NCBI RefSeq assembly: GCF_019399895.1
Contig: NC_091878.1
Location: forward strand, 248,001-312,000
Direction: 5' to 3'
Origin: Cardiocondyla obscurior
Taxonomy: Eukaryota; Arthropoda; Insecta; Hymenoptera; Formicidae
Length of the DNA: 64,000 nucleotides
Shown: piece after piece, positions 50,275 to 63,801 of the stretch
How the letters are laid out: each line of letters begins with the position of its first letter
How positions within the stretch are numbered: position 1 is the first letter of the stretch
Notes under the pieces: model-generated
The model's input: the letters and a program-made list of their open reading frames with translations, nothing else
Database searches by the model: none
What the model was told of the DNA's origin: nothing
Translations under genes and position numbers: made by a program

Positions 50275-53200
50275 ATGGCAGATACGACGGAACACAATCG
50301 TACAGCGTACGACGGAACGATGGCAGAAAAGTTGAATCTCACCTCGATGACATTCCTACCTTCCAATGTAGTCGCGGCCGCGTTTAACGCCGAGACGACT
50401 AATCCGTCTGTAGCGATGACAGGCGACCCTGCAGCCACCACTATCAAACCGCACCATCGGATCTACAACGCGACGGAGTATCCCGTCGAGCAAGATGAGC
50501 TCGATCACAGTAAGTAACACGGTGGTGCCGCGAAGAGAGCTATAAAGTTCTCGATAAAGACAGCTAAGTGGGTGGTGTCGCCTCTTCACAAAATCCAAAT
50601 TCTAATTAATTATGCATGCGGAAGGTTGAGACGTTGGATTTTCGAGCAAGACGTCTCGACGCATCTCTCGACTGTATTCCAAAGTCGGTCGCTGTTTAAA
50701 GTCACTTGGGAAATGTCGATTAGATGGAAAAGTTTAGAGGGACGTCCGTTTTCTGATAAATGCACAATCGATCTTCTTATCGTGTCGAAGCTTAATCGAA
50801 AAGTCTACGTGAGAAACGCTTAAAATGCAACGTCCGGGAAATGCAATAAAGATGAATTAAAAAAAAAAACCTTATTATTAATTTTTTTTTTTTTTAACTA
50901 CTTTGTTATACATTTTATATTTTTTTAATTTTATTTTTTATAAATATTAAAAATAGATTTTTAAAAGGTGTGCCTCTTGTTCAGTTGCACCTCGAAAAGA
51001 ACTTTATATAAATCGAGACATACGGCATAGAATTATCAGCGTCGTTGTGAAATTATCTTCATAGATTTACGATATGCAATTTATTATTATTATAATTTTT
51101 TTTTTTAACCATTTGTTTCTGACGATACGCATAATCTCCGACAGGATAATCATACAAAAGGATCAGCTAGTAAAAGTTTCAAGTTATTATCGTACTTTCG
51201 CTTCAAGAATTTTATGATTATTGTATTTCAGGTATCCTTGCCAACTTTTCAGACATACAGACCGTTTTGCTTGCATGCATATCGACGTTATTACCGCTGA
51301 TCATCGCCTTGGGGATCGCCTTCGGCGTCAGGTATGCTAATTTTGCTTATTGCGAAAAAAAATATGCCATCCGCGAGTGCCGATCGGTTACCCCCTTTTT
51401 TTTTTGATTTTTTTTTTTTTTTACACACGCACAACCAGCTATAAGTTTTTCTAATATGCGTATCAGGCATGTGTGGCGAAAGTATCGGACCGACAGAGAC
51501 AGCGGGAATGGTTTACCTTGGTACAAGAACGTCTGCAAACGCGATAATGCAGTCGAGTCGCAACATCATCATCCGCATTCCGGAAATGTTCCCGTTGAGG
51601 CTGCCACGAGGGTTCTCTCCGCACAAGACGTGAGTTAACGACTTTTTAACAACGTCACGGACGAGGAAAACCTCGTCGAATAGAATATTTACCACGAGCA
51701 AAATCCTTGTTTTTTTTCTTTTAATTTTATTTTTCGTCGAATAACCCTCAAAAGTCGCACGCAATGCAGAACATAATTAAATGTGCCGGACGTGAAAATG
51801 TCTTGAAACTGTAAAATAATCGCATCAAGAACGCGCACCGCGTTGTAACGAGGAACAAGAAAAAAGGGAAGAGCCTTAGAATAAAACGGAGACCTCTTTG
51901 CTAATTGGGGCAAGATTTTTCGTAGACCGCGGGAAGAAAGGCGGGTAACTTGAGAGGAAATATATAGGGAAAAAGTGTTACGCGCGGCCAGCACAGCGTG
52001 GATACGTTATAAACTTTAATGAAATCGATAGCAGCCCGTTTGATCCTCGTATGCATGCTCGATTAGCTTACATAATATGGTAACCACGCAAATACCAACG
52101 GCCTTGGTTTAAATCTTGATGCTGTGCCGTAATAGGATATGCGGCAAACATTTACGGAACTTGCCCCAGATTGCACAACGGGGACGTAAGGATGTTCTGC
52201 ACGGCTATGCACGTGTACGTACAATTGTCACGGTTGGTGCGCGAGGCCGAGTCACCGCCGATCGCACGTGCAAAGCAGACATTACAGCGAGACCAGCGAG
52301 GAAGTCGAAATCTATGGCTACGGTGTACCGTTATAACGCTTTGCATTTAATAGCGATGCATCGCCGCGCTGTTGCGCCCGTTCGTCTCGCTTGACCCTTT
52401 CGTTAGCGGATTCCTTCCGGCTAAAAAGCTTCTCGTAAAATATTATAACGCGTTGTGCACGCTCGTCTATATTCAATTCTCGCGTGATTGAGTCGACAGA
52501 TAAAATTAATGGAAACAAAAAAAAAAGGAAAAAGAAAAAAAATATTAAATTTATTCGTTTTTGTCCGTCTGTTATTTTCTTCTTCGGGAATACCTCGTTG
52601 GTAATTTTATATTTTAATACAGCTAAAAATATCTTCTTGTTTATTAAAGATTCTAAACCTGATTTATAGTCACCTTATATTATTTTAAACTCTATGCTGC
52701 ATTTATAATTATTAATGCTATTGCGTTATTTTGTATTATTTTCAAAATAATAGAATTCTCGTTACGCGTGGACCCGTTAAATTCACAGAACTGATCAATC
52801 CGCCAGCGGATATAATTAAATTCTACATAACTAACGACGCTGGAAAAGTTGATTGAAAATTAAAAATAATAGCTAAATAATTCGTAAAACTTTGATCGAA
52901 TTATTTCGCAAACGTCCGGAATTCTCCAACTTGTCGTACGATCGTTCCTCCGAACTCCAGTTCCCGCTTTTTATTGTCCGTTCGTGTCTGCAACTCTGTC
53001 CTTCGCAGCCGGCCGACAGAATTATAACAGATCGCGTTCATGCATTGTGCACGTGGCCAATAAATTCGCATTTGCCTACGTAGAGGAATCCATTAACTTT
53101 GCCTACCAATTGACGATGCATGCGGTGCATATTGTTCGAGATACATGTTGTAAACCACGAACGAGCGCGCAATGGCTCTTGTGTGTAGGCGAGCACACGT

Positions 53201-54750
53201 TGCAAACGCATAACGCACGCACATATGCACGTGTGTGTACGTATATGCGTATGACTCAGCCAAAAATACCGTACGTCTGCTTGGCGCGAAGAGAACACGA
53301 CGAGGACTGACCTGATTTTAATTTCGCGCGTATGCAATCGCGATAACGGCGCTTAGCTAAATTTTTCGTACGTTTTTACGCGTTTGTCGCAAATTAATTT
53401 TTGTTTCATCCTTTTCTTTTGTTCAGCGACTACCGGCGGAATCGTGACGGGCAGATGCAAATGTTGTCGCGCGCGCACACGGAGGTCAAAAAATATGCGC
53501 TCCATTACATTGCTATATCGTTGCCTAGCTAATTTAACAGGAATGCATTAAACGTGAATGCAATGACATGTGCGATATAACAAATATTGCATATAAATGA
53601 TTCATTACATAAATGTACATCGTGCATTATCGATTCCAGCACGGCAACGTGAAACTTGAAGGTGGATAAGTTTTTGAAAAAAGAAAAATTAAAATAATAT
53701 CAGCATAATCGAAATTGCGTCTTGATAGAACAAAGGCTCTACAAAAAAAAAAATTGAAAAGTTTCGAATCGAGCGGGGAAAGATTATTTCGTTTCTTATA
53801 AGCAACGGGGCTCCTTTACGTATCGAAATAATGACGAAGAAAGCTTTGCCCATTAATGAAATATATTATACGCCTTCTTTTACCACTGTTCGACTGTCCT
53901 CTCCCTCTCTCCGGCCCCTCGGCTCGGCCATAGCGGAGCAAAAGGGCACATAATGCATAAACACAGACGTCGGTGAAAGTTGCATACGATGTTTGACTTC
54001 TGCAATTAAACCGGGCCAGCTTTCCATGCGACGCGATTCGTTTCTTTTCGAGTCGACGATGGTTTCATTAGTACCGGCGATAAGCCGCCTCTCTAATTTC
54101 GCCGCCTGTCGTCGCGTACTTTCTAATAAAATCGCGGTCAATCATTTCCTGTTTTCTGGACGGCGGCTGAGCGCGGGCCCGGTAAAACCCTACATTTTCT
54201 CTTCCGCAATTTTGTCGAGCGCCATAACTCGATTATAAAGAAAAAACTTTTCGGATATTATCAACAGATCAAGGCATATACTTTTATAATTGCTTTCGAC
54301 CGATCTCAAACACATTTTCAACGAGGGCTTTTTATATTGGAATCTGTTACGTGGAAGCGAGAAGGCTCTGGGTTCGCATGAAAACGTAAAATGTACGCTG
54401 GATATTTTAATGGTTTATGTCTTAGGAGAGAACCATTTATCGCGCGAATCGAGAGCGGAGCGGAGTGAAGCGGTGATCGAGTAGCGGACTTTTAACTTTC
54501 ATTGATCACACGTGTCCCTACAGAATTAAATGCACTTGAGAGCTACCAGAGGAGAGGCCGCACAACGGGCGAACGATTCAAAATAATTCAGGACAAACAA
54601 GCCTTCGGCGAAAGTGGAAAAGTAAATTTTACCGACGTAACCGTAGGTTATTCGGTGGATACGCGACAAAGCAGTGTTTATCGAATGTCCGCATTTCGTT
54701 TGCATTATTCTGAATTCATTCCTCATTGACTTTTTAAAGAAAAAGAAAAG

Positions 54751-54786
<36 letters not shown>

Positions 54787-57700
54787 AAAACTAAAAATAA
54801 TACAAAACACTATGTATTATTTTTAAAATAAATTTTTACTCAAAAATATATTCGGTTTCTTTAGTCAGCGAGCAATTAGCTGCACACTTGACGAATACAC
54901 ACGTATGCACCGATATTATTTCAGTTTTATAACTGTTTTATTAAAAATGTGAATAAAAAATTTCCTAACATGACTTGTAATATACGCGCGTTACATAATC
55001 GTCCTTTCTTTACAAATGCGTTCGTTCTTTCACTTCTGTAACATGTACCAGGAGCAAGTATTGCACTTTTCAACAAAATTTATCCGAAATCTCAAATTCA
55101 ACCTCCTCTTTAAAAACAAGAAACATAACATTTATAATAAATTCACACAATCGCACTATCCAGTTTCACACTAGTTTCAAACTTTATATAAATATGTCTC
55201 CATTTAAATATCGTAATTATTTCTCCACGTACGTTCACATTTTTCAATAATAATAAACGTAAAGAAAAAAAAAAAGAAATTGTTAATAGCAAATGCCTAA
55301 TAGATTAAACTATTCGAGGGAGACCGAGCGGAATTTCCACGACGATCGGCACGAAGACTTCGATGTCGCACCCGCACTATTTTCCGGTAATAGAGCAAGA
55401 GCAGCGCTTGTCTATGCTGGCCGATAGTTGCCCGCGTAGTACTCGATGGAGGGGGGTACCGCGAGCCTTCTTAAAGCCTTGCGGTTTTTTCAAAAACGCC
55501 GCGCTACTCCCGCCACGGTTGCTCTAGCCCCCTACCCATCCGACAAACGCATATGCGTTGCATACGTATGCCGCGATACTTGCCTCCTTCCCCTGCGACA
55601 TCCTCTCCCTCCGCTACCCCTCTAAATCACACTTTCCCGTCCCACCCCCTCTTCTCCCTGGAGCCGTCTTTCGTACCATCGCTGCACCTCTCGCTGCACA
55701 CAAATAAACGCGTTGCACTCGGTTCTCTTCGACTACGTAGCGCCCGCATTCACCGCGCGTGAATCTCTTTCTTTTTACCGCCGTTTTACTCGCTTTCCGC
55801 GATCGCTCGAGTATTATTTTTTTATTTTTTTAATAGGAAGATTTTCGCGAACTCGACTCGAAAAATTTAACAATCGACAAAATTTCAAACGCACGAGCGA
55901 TCAGTCACAATGAAATTATTCATCGAAATCGCCGACGTTATTTTCAATAAATTTGAGCCGCGCTTTTCGTGCGTGCATTGTATTTAATTTCTTTCTCTTT
56001 ATTTCGATCTATTTTATTCAGCGACACGCCGAGGCTTGATGCATTTGACGGGCACCGGTAGAGCAGCTATATAAAAAAGAAAAAAAAAATAATAATAATA
56101 AAAGGTCTTTTGTTTCACGCGTTCCGTGAATACGGGCTTTGGATTTCAATAATCGCTGTACGTATACGTGTGCAACGCGAACGGACGTGGTGATAGCGAC
56201 ACAGCGCGCCGAGAAAGTGTGTCATTATTTACGCATAGTCTGTTTACTCTGCGACTCATGCCGATACTTAGCTTCCACTCGTCGACTGGCTTAGCTTCGT
56301 CGCGATATTTTGAGATATTACTCGTACGAGAAGGAGAGACGAGATAAAGTATTAGATACCGAGAAAATGAATTTATCCTTAACCGAACGAGCGACGAGCG
56401 CCGCGAATAATTTCCTCTTTTTTTTTCTGCGTGAGAAATTAAGTAGAAAATATATTGCCCAATGTAACAGGACGGTGGACTGACTCGATTCCAAGTGCCA
56501 CGCCTTGACATCGAAAGTGATTTCGAATGTAACGAGGCGTTCGCACTCGAGAGTGATCAAACTCATTCTTAGACACGATTAAGTGGCCCACACATGGCCA
56601 TTTATTTTTATCCAAAGCAGACACCACAAAATTTCTTGGCCGCGGTACTGCCAGTCGCATATTGTGCGATAACCCCGAACGACTTGGAGAAAGAGAAGAA
56701 AAGTAATGTACGCGCTTACATACTTTCTCCGTGAGTCACACTATTTATCCATATCGGGTCCTTCAATGGTCGATCGCGCCTTCCAATCGCGGGGACAAAA
56801 CTTGGTTTTCGAGCGCGGGCTATATGCATATTAAATCCTCGTTTGCTGCCGAGTATACATAACACACTCGCGAAACGCAGCGTAAGAGAGAAAGCGATCT
56901 GCGCTTAAAAAAAAAATAAAATAAAATAAACTAAAATAAAAATCTATATTTATTGCAATGATTCGAAAAAAGATTTCCGTTCGTCCGAAACCGCTGAAAA
57001 CTAGCCCTCCCCCTACGTTTGTCCTCGGCCTCATCTCTTTCTGTTATCCTCCCCGTCGAGCAACTCCGCGCGATTGCAGCGTCCGGTGTTAAGAAAAAAA
57101 AAAAAAAAATTCAAAAAAAAATCGGAATAGAAGCGAGACAGGGAGGGAAATGCACGCCGATCGAGCGCAAGAAGGTAAGTTAGGTCACTGGGCGCGTTAA
57201 TGCGCCGGCTAACCTTCTACTTTCGCATTGCTAGATTCAATTCATGCCAAGGCTGACCGGGTGCGTTGCCCTCGATTGCCCCTATGCCACCACCGCCGTC
57301 GCCGCCGCCGTCATCGTTGCTTCTGATCCCCTCGCTCTTCGGCAACCGGCCGGCGCGGCGCTCAGACGTCGCTAGATGCTCGTCATCTCTTAGGAGCGTT
57401 CGTTCTATGCACCCGGAGTCTGGCCGGCACACCCCGCGCGTCATTCGGCGCAAAAAATAGAACAAATGCGGGCGGCTAGCGGCTATTTCAGGGGTGTTTA
57501 GAGAGTTAAGATCAACGCGAGTGACAGTGATTCTAAGACTTCGGTTTTCTTTTCTTGCCGCGGACAACTTTATCGAGGCCGCTGGCGGCTACTCTATTTG
57601 TTTGCAAATCGTAAAACTAACACGCCCGAGAGGAATATATTTTCCTCGTACCGGCTTTTCGCGAATACGCGGAATGTTATTTTTTTTTTCACGTACGGCT

Positions 57701-59373
57701 CTAAAGGCGAATTGACAGGCGAATTAACGTGCGAAATATTGAGAATTCCATATTGACGTTACATTCCGCGAGCTTTCTTTTTTTTTTTTTTTTCTTTTCT
57801 TTTTTTCTAATTCTTTCGAGAGCTCTGTTCTATATTTTATTACAAGAAAATCAATTGGGAATTAATCCTTTTACATTTTTCAATTTTTACTATTGATCCG
57901 AATAGCTACCGATAAAAGAGAATCCAAAGATATAACGGAGAGAAATACCAAATGTTCCATTCTTATGAGCGGAATTGCTTCCTCAATTCGCAAATGAATG
58001 CATTTATTGCATTCCTCGGCGGTCAAACAATGAGAAACCTGTTCGCAATCTATAATTCGAATGTAAGTCGAGTCGGGAAACGCATTGCTGCAAAGTCTTC
58101 GTAAAGCATCTCATTCCACGGAATATATCGCAGGGTCGCGAAATTAGAAAGTTAAATACACTTTACGTGACTTTAAAAGATGGAAAGAACTCATTAAACT
58201 AAAGTAGGAGAAATGAGAGATATGCATAAAAAAATATTGCAATTTTAAACTCATTGTCAGATAAGGCGCTCGTCGGCATCGCCCATCAATGACGAGTAAA
58301 ACCGTTTCACGGTTGCATTATACAGAATTCAATCGATTTCTCGATCATATTGCACGACAATTCTTTGATATATCGTCCCGTGTCGTATATCATTTTTTCA
58401 ATAGAGCTTGTCACAGCCATTCATTACCGCTTACGTATTGATATCCCGGCTACTCTTTAATGCATTCAATGTACATACGTGTGTCGAGGTTGAAATAAAT
58501 CTCCGATCAATTAATAGCCGCGTGGATTTCTCTCGTACTTATTTTTGTCTCCTATATTCATTTCCTATAAGATTATTTATCCAAGAAGATATAATGCACC
58601 TCATATTAAAAATAGAATGTAATAAAGTTATACGAAAGCACTGGCGGATATAATATTCTCTACATTAATCGATGATCGGATTAGATAAAATATTTTTAAA
58701 AGAAATGTATAAATAACCGCGTATCGACACGCGGAAAACAAAGCGATAGATCTTTTATCAGAGCGCGGCTTCGTCCAGAGCAAACAGTTTTTCCCTGACA
58801 TACTTCTGATAGGCAGACAAATACGTCCCACCTGTCGGCTTTTCTTTATACATTTATTAAAAATGACAATCTTACGTCATATATATATTTGATTCGAATC
58901 TATCGTCACGATCGACGTTGCGGTCATCTCGGCAGCCGAGATTCGCGATTACAATGTTACGCCGCGCGAGGCTCGCGCGTATTCCCCGGGATTCTTTATC
59001 CGCGGTGATCGCGGCCGTACATTTGTCCATCGGCGTGTGCATCGGTTTAACCACTCGTTTATTCGGGCGCACATCCATGCACCCGTCGTCTCCTCTGACC
59101 ATGCGCGCGGGCCCGCTCGCGCTCGGTCCGTCGGACCGGACCCGCTTTCGGCCGCGTTGTATCGTGTCCGCGGGGTGGCTGACCTAACCGAAGGGGTCGT
59201 TGCACTCTCGTGCGCCTGGGTCCGCTTTCACCCCACCACGTTCTCCTCTCTTTCTCTATACTTCTGATCAGTTTGGCGTGCGCGCGAGCGCCGCCAGACC
59301 TATCCTCCCGTCAACGTCTTGCTTCTCCACCATCGTGGTGTGTGACGGCCGCTCTTCCTCCTTTCTCCCTCTC

Positions 59374-59404
<31 letters not shown>

Positions 59405-62400
59405 CGTCCTCGTTTTCTTATTATTATTCTCTTTCTTCCATTTCCCTGCCCCTCTCATCCTCTTTCTGTCGTGGCCCTCCCGCCTCCCGCGCCCGCATCC
59501 TGGTCTTCCTCGCTCTTATCCTACGTATTGTCCATTTCGCTCAAACCCCGGCTGTGTAGTCCGGTCCAAAAGAAATTATAGTTATTTGCCACCGACCCTT
59601 TCGGATAGTCGATTATTTCGCGGCAGTCGACCATCCCATCGTCCTTACCCCCCCTTCCCTCTTTCGCTTTCCCCTCTGCTCCTATTCTCCACCTCACCCT
59701 GCCCATCCTCTCTTTCCTCTATCTTTTGATTGGAATTAAATGATTTCAACTGATTTAAGATATTATTGAGCATTGAAATAATTCAGAATCGCGAATAGAT
59801 ATTGATTTATAACGTGAGTTTTATATTTTTGTTCGAATATTATATTTTTCTTTTCACATCTCATATTAAGTAATATTAAAAATTCAATGAAAAACTTATG
59901 AAATCGCTAACGGCAAGATAAGAAATATTACAAAGGAATACTTTAAGATTTAGATGCGGTTTTAATAAAATTTTATATTTAATCAGATATTTCGTCCGTA
60001 TATAAAACGTTGTCGTTATTAATACGAATATCGTAATTAGATTTCTCCGAGCTGTATACAAGAATAATCAAAGCGCCACATCGCAGCGCAAATTTAGGTT
60101 TTTAGCACGGAACAACGAAGCGCAGTTATCGAATGACGTCGGTGTGATAAGACTCGTTGTTTGCTATATTCGCGAGGCGTACCAGACTATGATAGAGATT
60201 AGCTTATCTCGACTACGAGCCACAAGGAGGTCTCTGTTCGTTTGCGAACACTATGTCAATATTATTTCGCTGACCGCCGACATATGCAAGAGCGAAACTC
60301 CGAAGCTACAGCTTCACTCGTATTTCTCCCTTTCTCATATTTTATATTAGAAAGAAAATTATGCACTGACGTCTTAAAGAATTATTTCCAAGATAAAATT
60401 CTATCTTCGCGTTTATAAATTTGCAAGCAGAATTCATACATTTTTTTTTTTACATCTCCAGAAAACAATTAAATATTCAACTGGCTTCTCGCAAGTGCCC
60501 AAATTTCGAATCCATGCATATTTGCTTGCCATGAAAATAGAAAGATGAAACTTAAAGCCGTTGTATGTACCGTTCGCTCGAAGTCGCCACTACTTTTTAT
60601 TCTCCCCTCTTTCTCTCTTTCTTTCTTTCTTATTTCCTTCTTTTTTTTTTCTCTCTGGCACGGCTTTTATCATAAAAGTCAGACAAATTCGAGAAGCCAT
60701 TTCGTATCTTCTATGGTTGTCTTTCTCGAAACTGCCATCGGCCATAAATGTTGCATGAACATCCAAAGTGATTGATATTAATATTTAAGCGTTACAAGGA
60801 AAAGAAAACGCAGTCGTATTCGTTTCAAAGTATGAGAAACATAACTAGTTTTAATAATTTCGTTTTATTCGATATTTTCTTCTGCCCGTCACGATTTCTC
60901 GTTAATTATTTTTTAATGAATAAAGTTGTTATACTTTCTTTATTATACATTTTATCTCTATTATACTGTTTAAGTTTAATATACTTTTTTCCTACTTTTA
61001 CTTCTTTTTCTTTTTAGTTTAATATACAAGTATATATGTATATATATTTTTTTTTTTAACTAACTTGCATCATGTTTAAATTTTATTGAACGATGATAAT
61101 TTATTCTACGATTTTAATCGAGTCAGGCACCGTGATATGTAATCAGATTTAAGACTACTTTAGATGACGAAATAATTCAAGGCCAGTCTTTTATCTAGTG
61201 TGTGGCTATCTATTCGTATAGCCACAATCCGTGTACTATAAAAAGACTAGACCATTTTGACCGTCTGGGACCTCTAACGGTATCGACCAAAAGATGCGTC
61301 ACGAATTGAATATCCATGCCACTTTTGGGCGCTTCAACTAACGCACGTTCATTCGCTAAACCTTATTACACTTCGCTACTTTGCCAGCTCGCTCAATTCA
61401 CCCATCCTCGTTTCTCCTCGCCGTCGTTATTTCCATTAAAACGAGAAAGTTCCGAAGTTAAATGACAGCGGAGAATAAATCTAGTGCCGCTTCGCGTGTT
61501 TATTTTTACTTAAAATATTTGTAATAATTCATAATAATTTTATATCTAAAATAATTAACGTGAGCGATGCAATTTTAATGTATCACGTATTTGTAAAAAT
61601 TCTTATTTGTCATTAATGCGCGACATTGTATTTTATTACAAAATTATTATGAAATCACATTTGTCTACGTATAGTCGAGCTGACATTGTAGATAGAACGT
61701 TCGCCTATGAATGTCCTCCATTCGTCGTGACCGTCTGCAACCTCTAACGGTGTTAGCAAAAAAACCAGACAGCAAAGTGGTGAATGTCCTTGAGTTCTTA
61801 GTACTTGGACGTCTGCTAGAAGCGACGGAATAACGACGACCTAATACTCGCACGGCATATGTACGCAATAATCCCACACATGCACGCGCGGATTTATATC
61901 TACTACAACATAGCTGCGATATCCGTCAATTTTCCGTAATTTGCGAGCTATATTTTTCAACGATTAGTCTCCATTACAAAGACGCGCACGATCGAAAATT
62001 CAATTAATTCTGCGGTTAGCTAATTGAACAAACTACCGTGATTAACGTTAAGTACCTATCTATTAAACGTCGTCTAATATCGATCTTGCTTGACGTTAGT
62101 GGATAATTATAATTTCGTTTTTGTATAAGATTTATAACATTTTTATAACGCGCTTTATTTTCGTAGATCACAACGTCGATCTACGCGCGTGTATTAATTG
62201 TCTATTCGCGATTCAATTTTTTTTTTTTTTTTTTGCAACTCTATCGTTATAAGCAATATTCGATTGACCAAGTAGTGACAAAGGCCGCGTATATGGAACA
62301 CCGAAATTAGACAAAATGCATGTGTATGATGTGTTCTTTTTCGCGACACGTGCCGATGAGCTTCAATGTATGTAAATAAAAACGATTGCTGTATAAGTCT

Positions 62401-63801
62401 TTAAAAAACTGATCGAATTTTTCGATAACTTTTTCAAACCTTGTTAAAACTTTTCAACCGTATATTACAGTATTTTTTGAAAAAAAAAGAAAAAAAATAG
62501 AGGGACTGTTCGAAAGCATGGAAAAATAGATTTTTCAATTTTCTCGATTCAATGTTTCAAACTTAAAATTGCTCGTGTTCAAAAATAACTATTTTGCATC
62601 AAAGTTTTTTTGCAAGAACAAACAATTTGCTCGGAGAGTTTTTGCGAGCGCTTTAAATAAAAAAAAAAAAAAAAAGGGTTTTTACATGGCTCGGAAAGCT
62701 CGATTTGGCTACATAATCTGCGAATGCATCATAGAGTGTAGGTTTCGTTCGACTTTACAGGACGAACACGCTCGCTGGCCGTAACTTGCACGTATATAAT
62801 CTACACTTTGTGTTTCGACGCGTATTTTTGACTGCCGTCCGCGAGTACCGAGCCGGGGGAGGGGGAGAGGGGCCACGCAATGATACCTGCTCGCTTTGGC
62901 TAACGTGACGACCGGTGTGTGTAGCGATCTAACAGAAAAGGAACGGAGAGACGCAGCGCAAGAGCAATGCCCCTTGGGTCAGGTTCAGTACCCTTTGGCA
63001 CAAGACACTCGGAGAACGACGTAACCGGCATGCATCTGCGCGCGTATAGGTGTACGACGTACACGCCGAACACCTACTTGCATGCGAGATGGCCTTTTCG
63101 CGAGGCGATAGATAAAAAACTGAACGAGAGACGTTGCCTTCTTCCTCTCCCTCTTTTCCCCCCTCGCGTCTTACCTCTTTCCCTTCTTGCGCGCGTTTCG
63201 TAAATTGGGACAGCCTCGCGCGCGCATCGACTGTAACTAAATCTCCCGTATCCTGCACGAAGCGTTCTCGGGTATTGCCAAAAAATCACGTCGTCCTGCA
63301 AGCATATCACGCTGCCAAAATTTGTCCGAGCTTTACGACGCCGTCGATTTCTACTGGAAATATAGATGTAACCCCCGTAACTTATTTTAACAGAAAGAAA
63401 GAAGAATAATACGAAAAAAAAGGAGATTTTTATCTTTCAATTAACGCTCGATAATAGAAGAAGAAAAATATGTTCTCTCCTGCTAGTTTTTTAGCCTCCG
63501 TCGAGATTTCGCTCCGCGCAAAGAATGATAAATGAAACGAAATATCTGTTATCCCTTGGATTTTCTCGCGCGTGTCTTATCATATACATATTTCTGTGTA
63601 TTGCAGTTGGTGAATGGCCTAGACGTACCCCGATACATGTGCGAAACGGAAGTGATGGAGGACGTAAACGTTGCCCCGACGGCGACCGTGATGGAGTACA
63701 CCACCACTTCCGGCAATCATACCAGCAAGAACGCGAACGGGAACATCATCACCCTTACGCTCAAGAACAATCATCTTATCGTGGAGACCGAGGAACGTGC
63801 G
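50275..63801 (+). CDS. Unrecognised single-pass membrane protein, 3' end outside window
   Basis: Four phase-compatible exons: 50275-50509, 51232-51331, 51467-51629 and 63607-63801, the last ending in a donor, so the gene continues past the window. They encode 231 residues so far. The first about 87 residues carry N-glycosylation sequons (NRT, NLT, NAT, NFS) and are Thr/Ala-rich. A hydrophobic segment (TVLLACISTLLPLIIALGI) follows, then RHVWRKYR, a strong cytoplasmic positive flank; hence N-terminus outside, C-terminus inside. The tail has a His-rich stretch, several acidic residues around CETEVMEDV, and LTLKNNHLIVETEER. No signal peptide follows the chosen ATG. The frame is open from 50173 and an acceptor-like CAG lies at 50245-50247, so an upstream exon with a signal peptide is possible. 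I do not recognise the family; function unknown. Confidence 0.6.
54756..54781. repeat. Poly(A) tract
   Basis: About 26 A residues in the large intron, without a recognisable retroelement next to it. Confidence 0.85.
57287..57316 (+). repeat. GCC/ACC trinucleotide run
   Basis: Imperfect CCACCGCCGTCGCC-type triplet array within a CpG-rich intronic block. Confidence 0.75.
59374..59398 (+). repeat. (CT)n microsatellite in a pyrimidine-rich block
   Basis: Twelve CT units inside a broader polypyrimidine stretch from about 59.2 to 59.7 kb; GA/CT tracts can bind GAGA-type factors. Confidence 0.9.
61201..61226. repeat. Perfect 9-bp stem-loop
   Basis: TGTGGCTAT at 61201-61209 pairs perfectly with ATAGCCACA at 61218-61226 around an 8-nt loop. 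Outer arms pair again with interruptions (AGTCTTTTAT on the left, TATAAAAAGACT on the right), giving an imperfect hairpin of about 75 nt. Confidence 0.7.
61259..61751. repeat. 23-bp near-identical direct repeat, copies 470 bp apart
   Basis: GACCGTCTG..ACCTCTAACGGT occurs at 61259-61281 and 61729-61751 with only the two middle bases different. The flanks share little else. Confidence 0.85.

Larger units (their letters stand above)
51630..63606 (+). other. 12 kb intron of the membrane-protein gene
   Basis: CpG-rich and AT-rich patches alternate. The blocks at 53.9, 55.3-55.9, 57.0-57.7 and 58.9-59.7 kb have high CpG and stop-poor frames on both strands with no protein-like sequence. The many composition switches could mark enhancers, alternative promoters or small exons. 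No nested gene could be supported. Confidence 0.5.

Noticed and set aside
59200..59581. Long Ser/Leu/Pro-rich frames
   Set aside because: Produced by the polypyrimidine block and (CT)n run; translation is low complexity in every frame.
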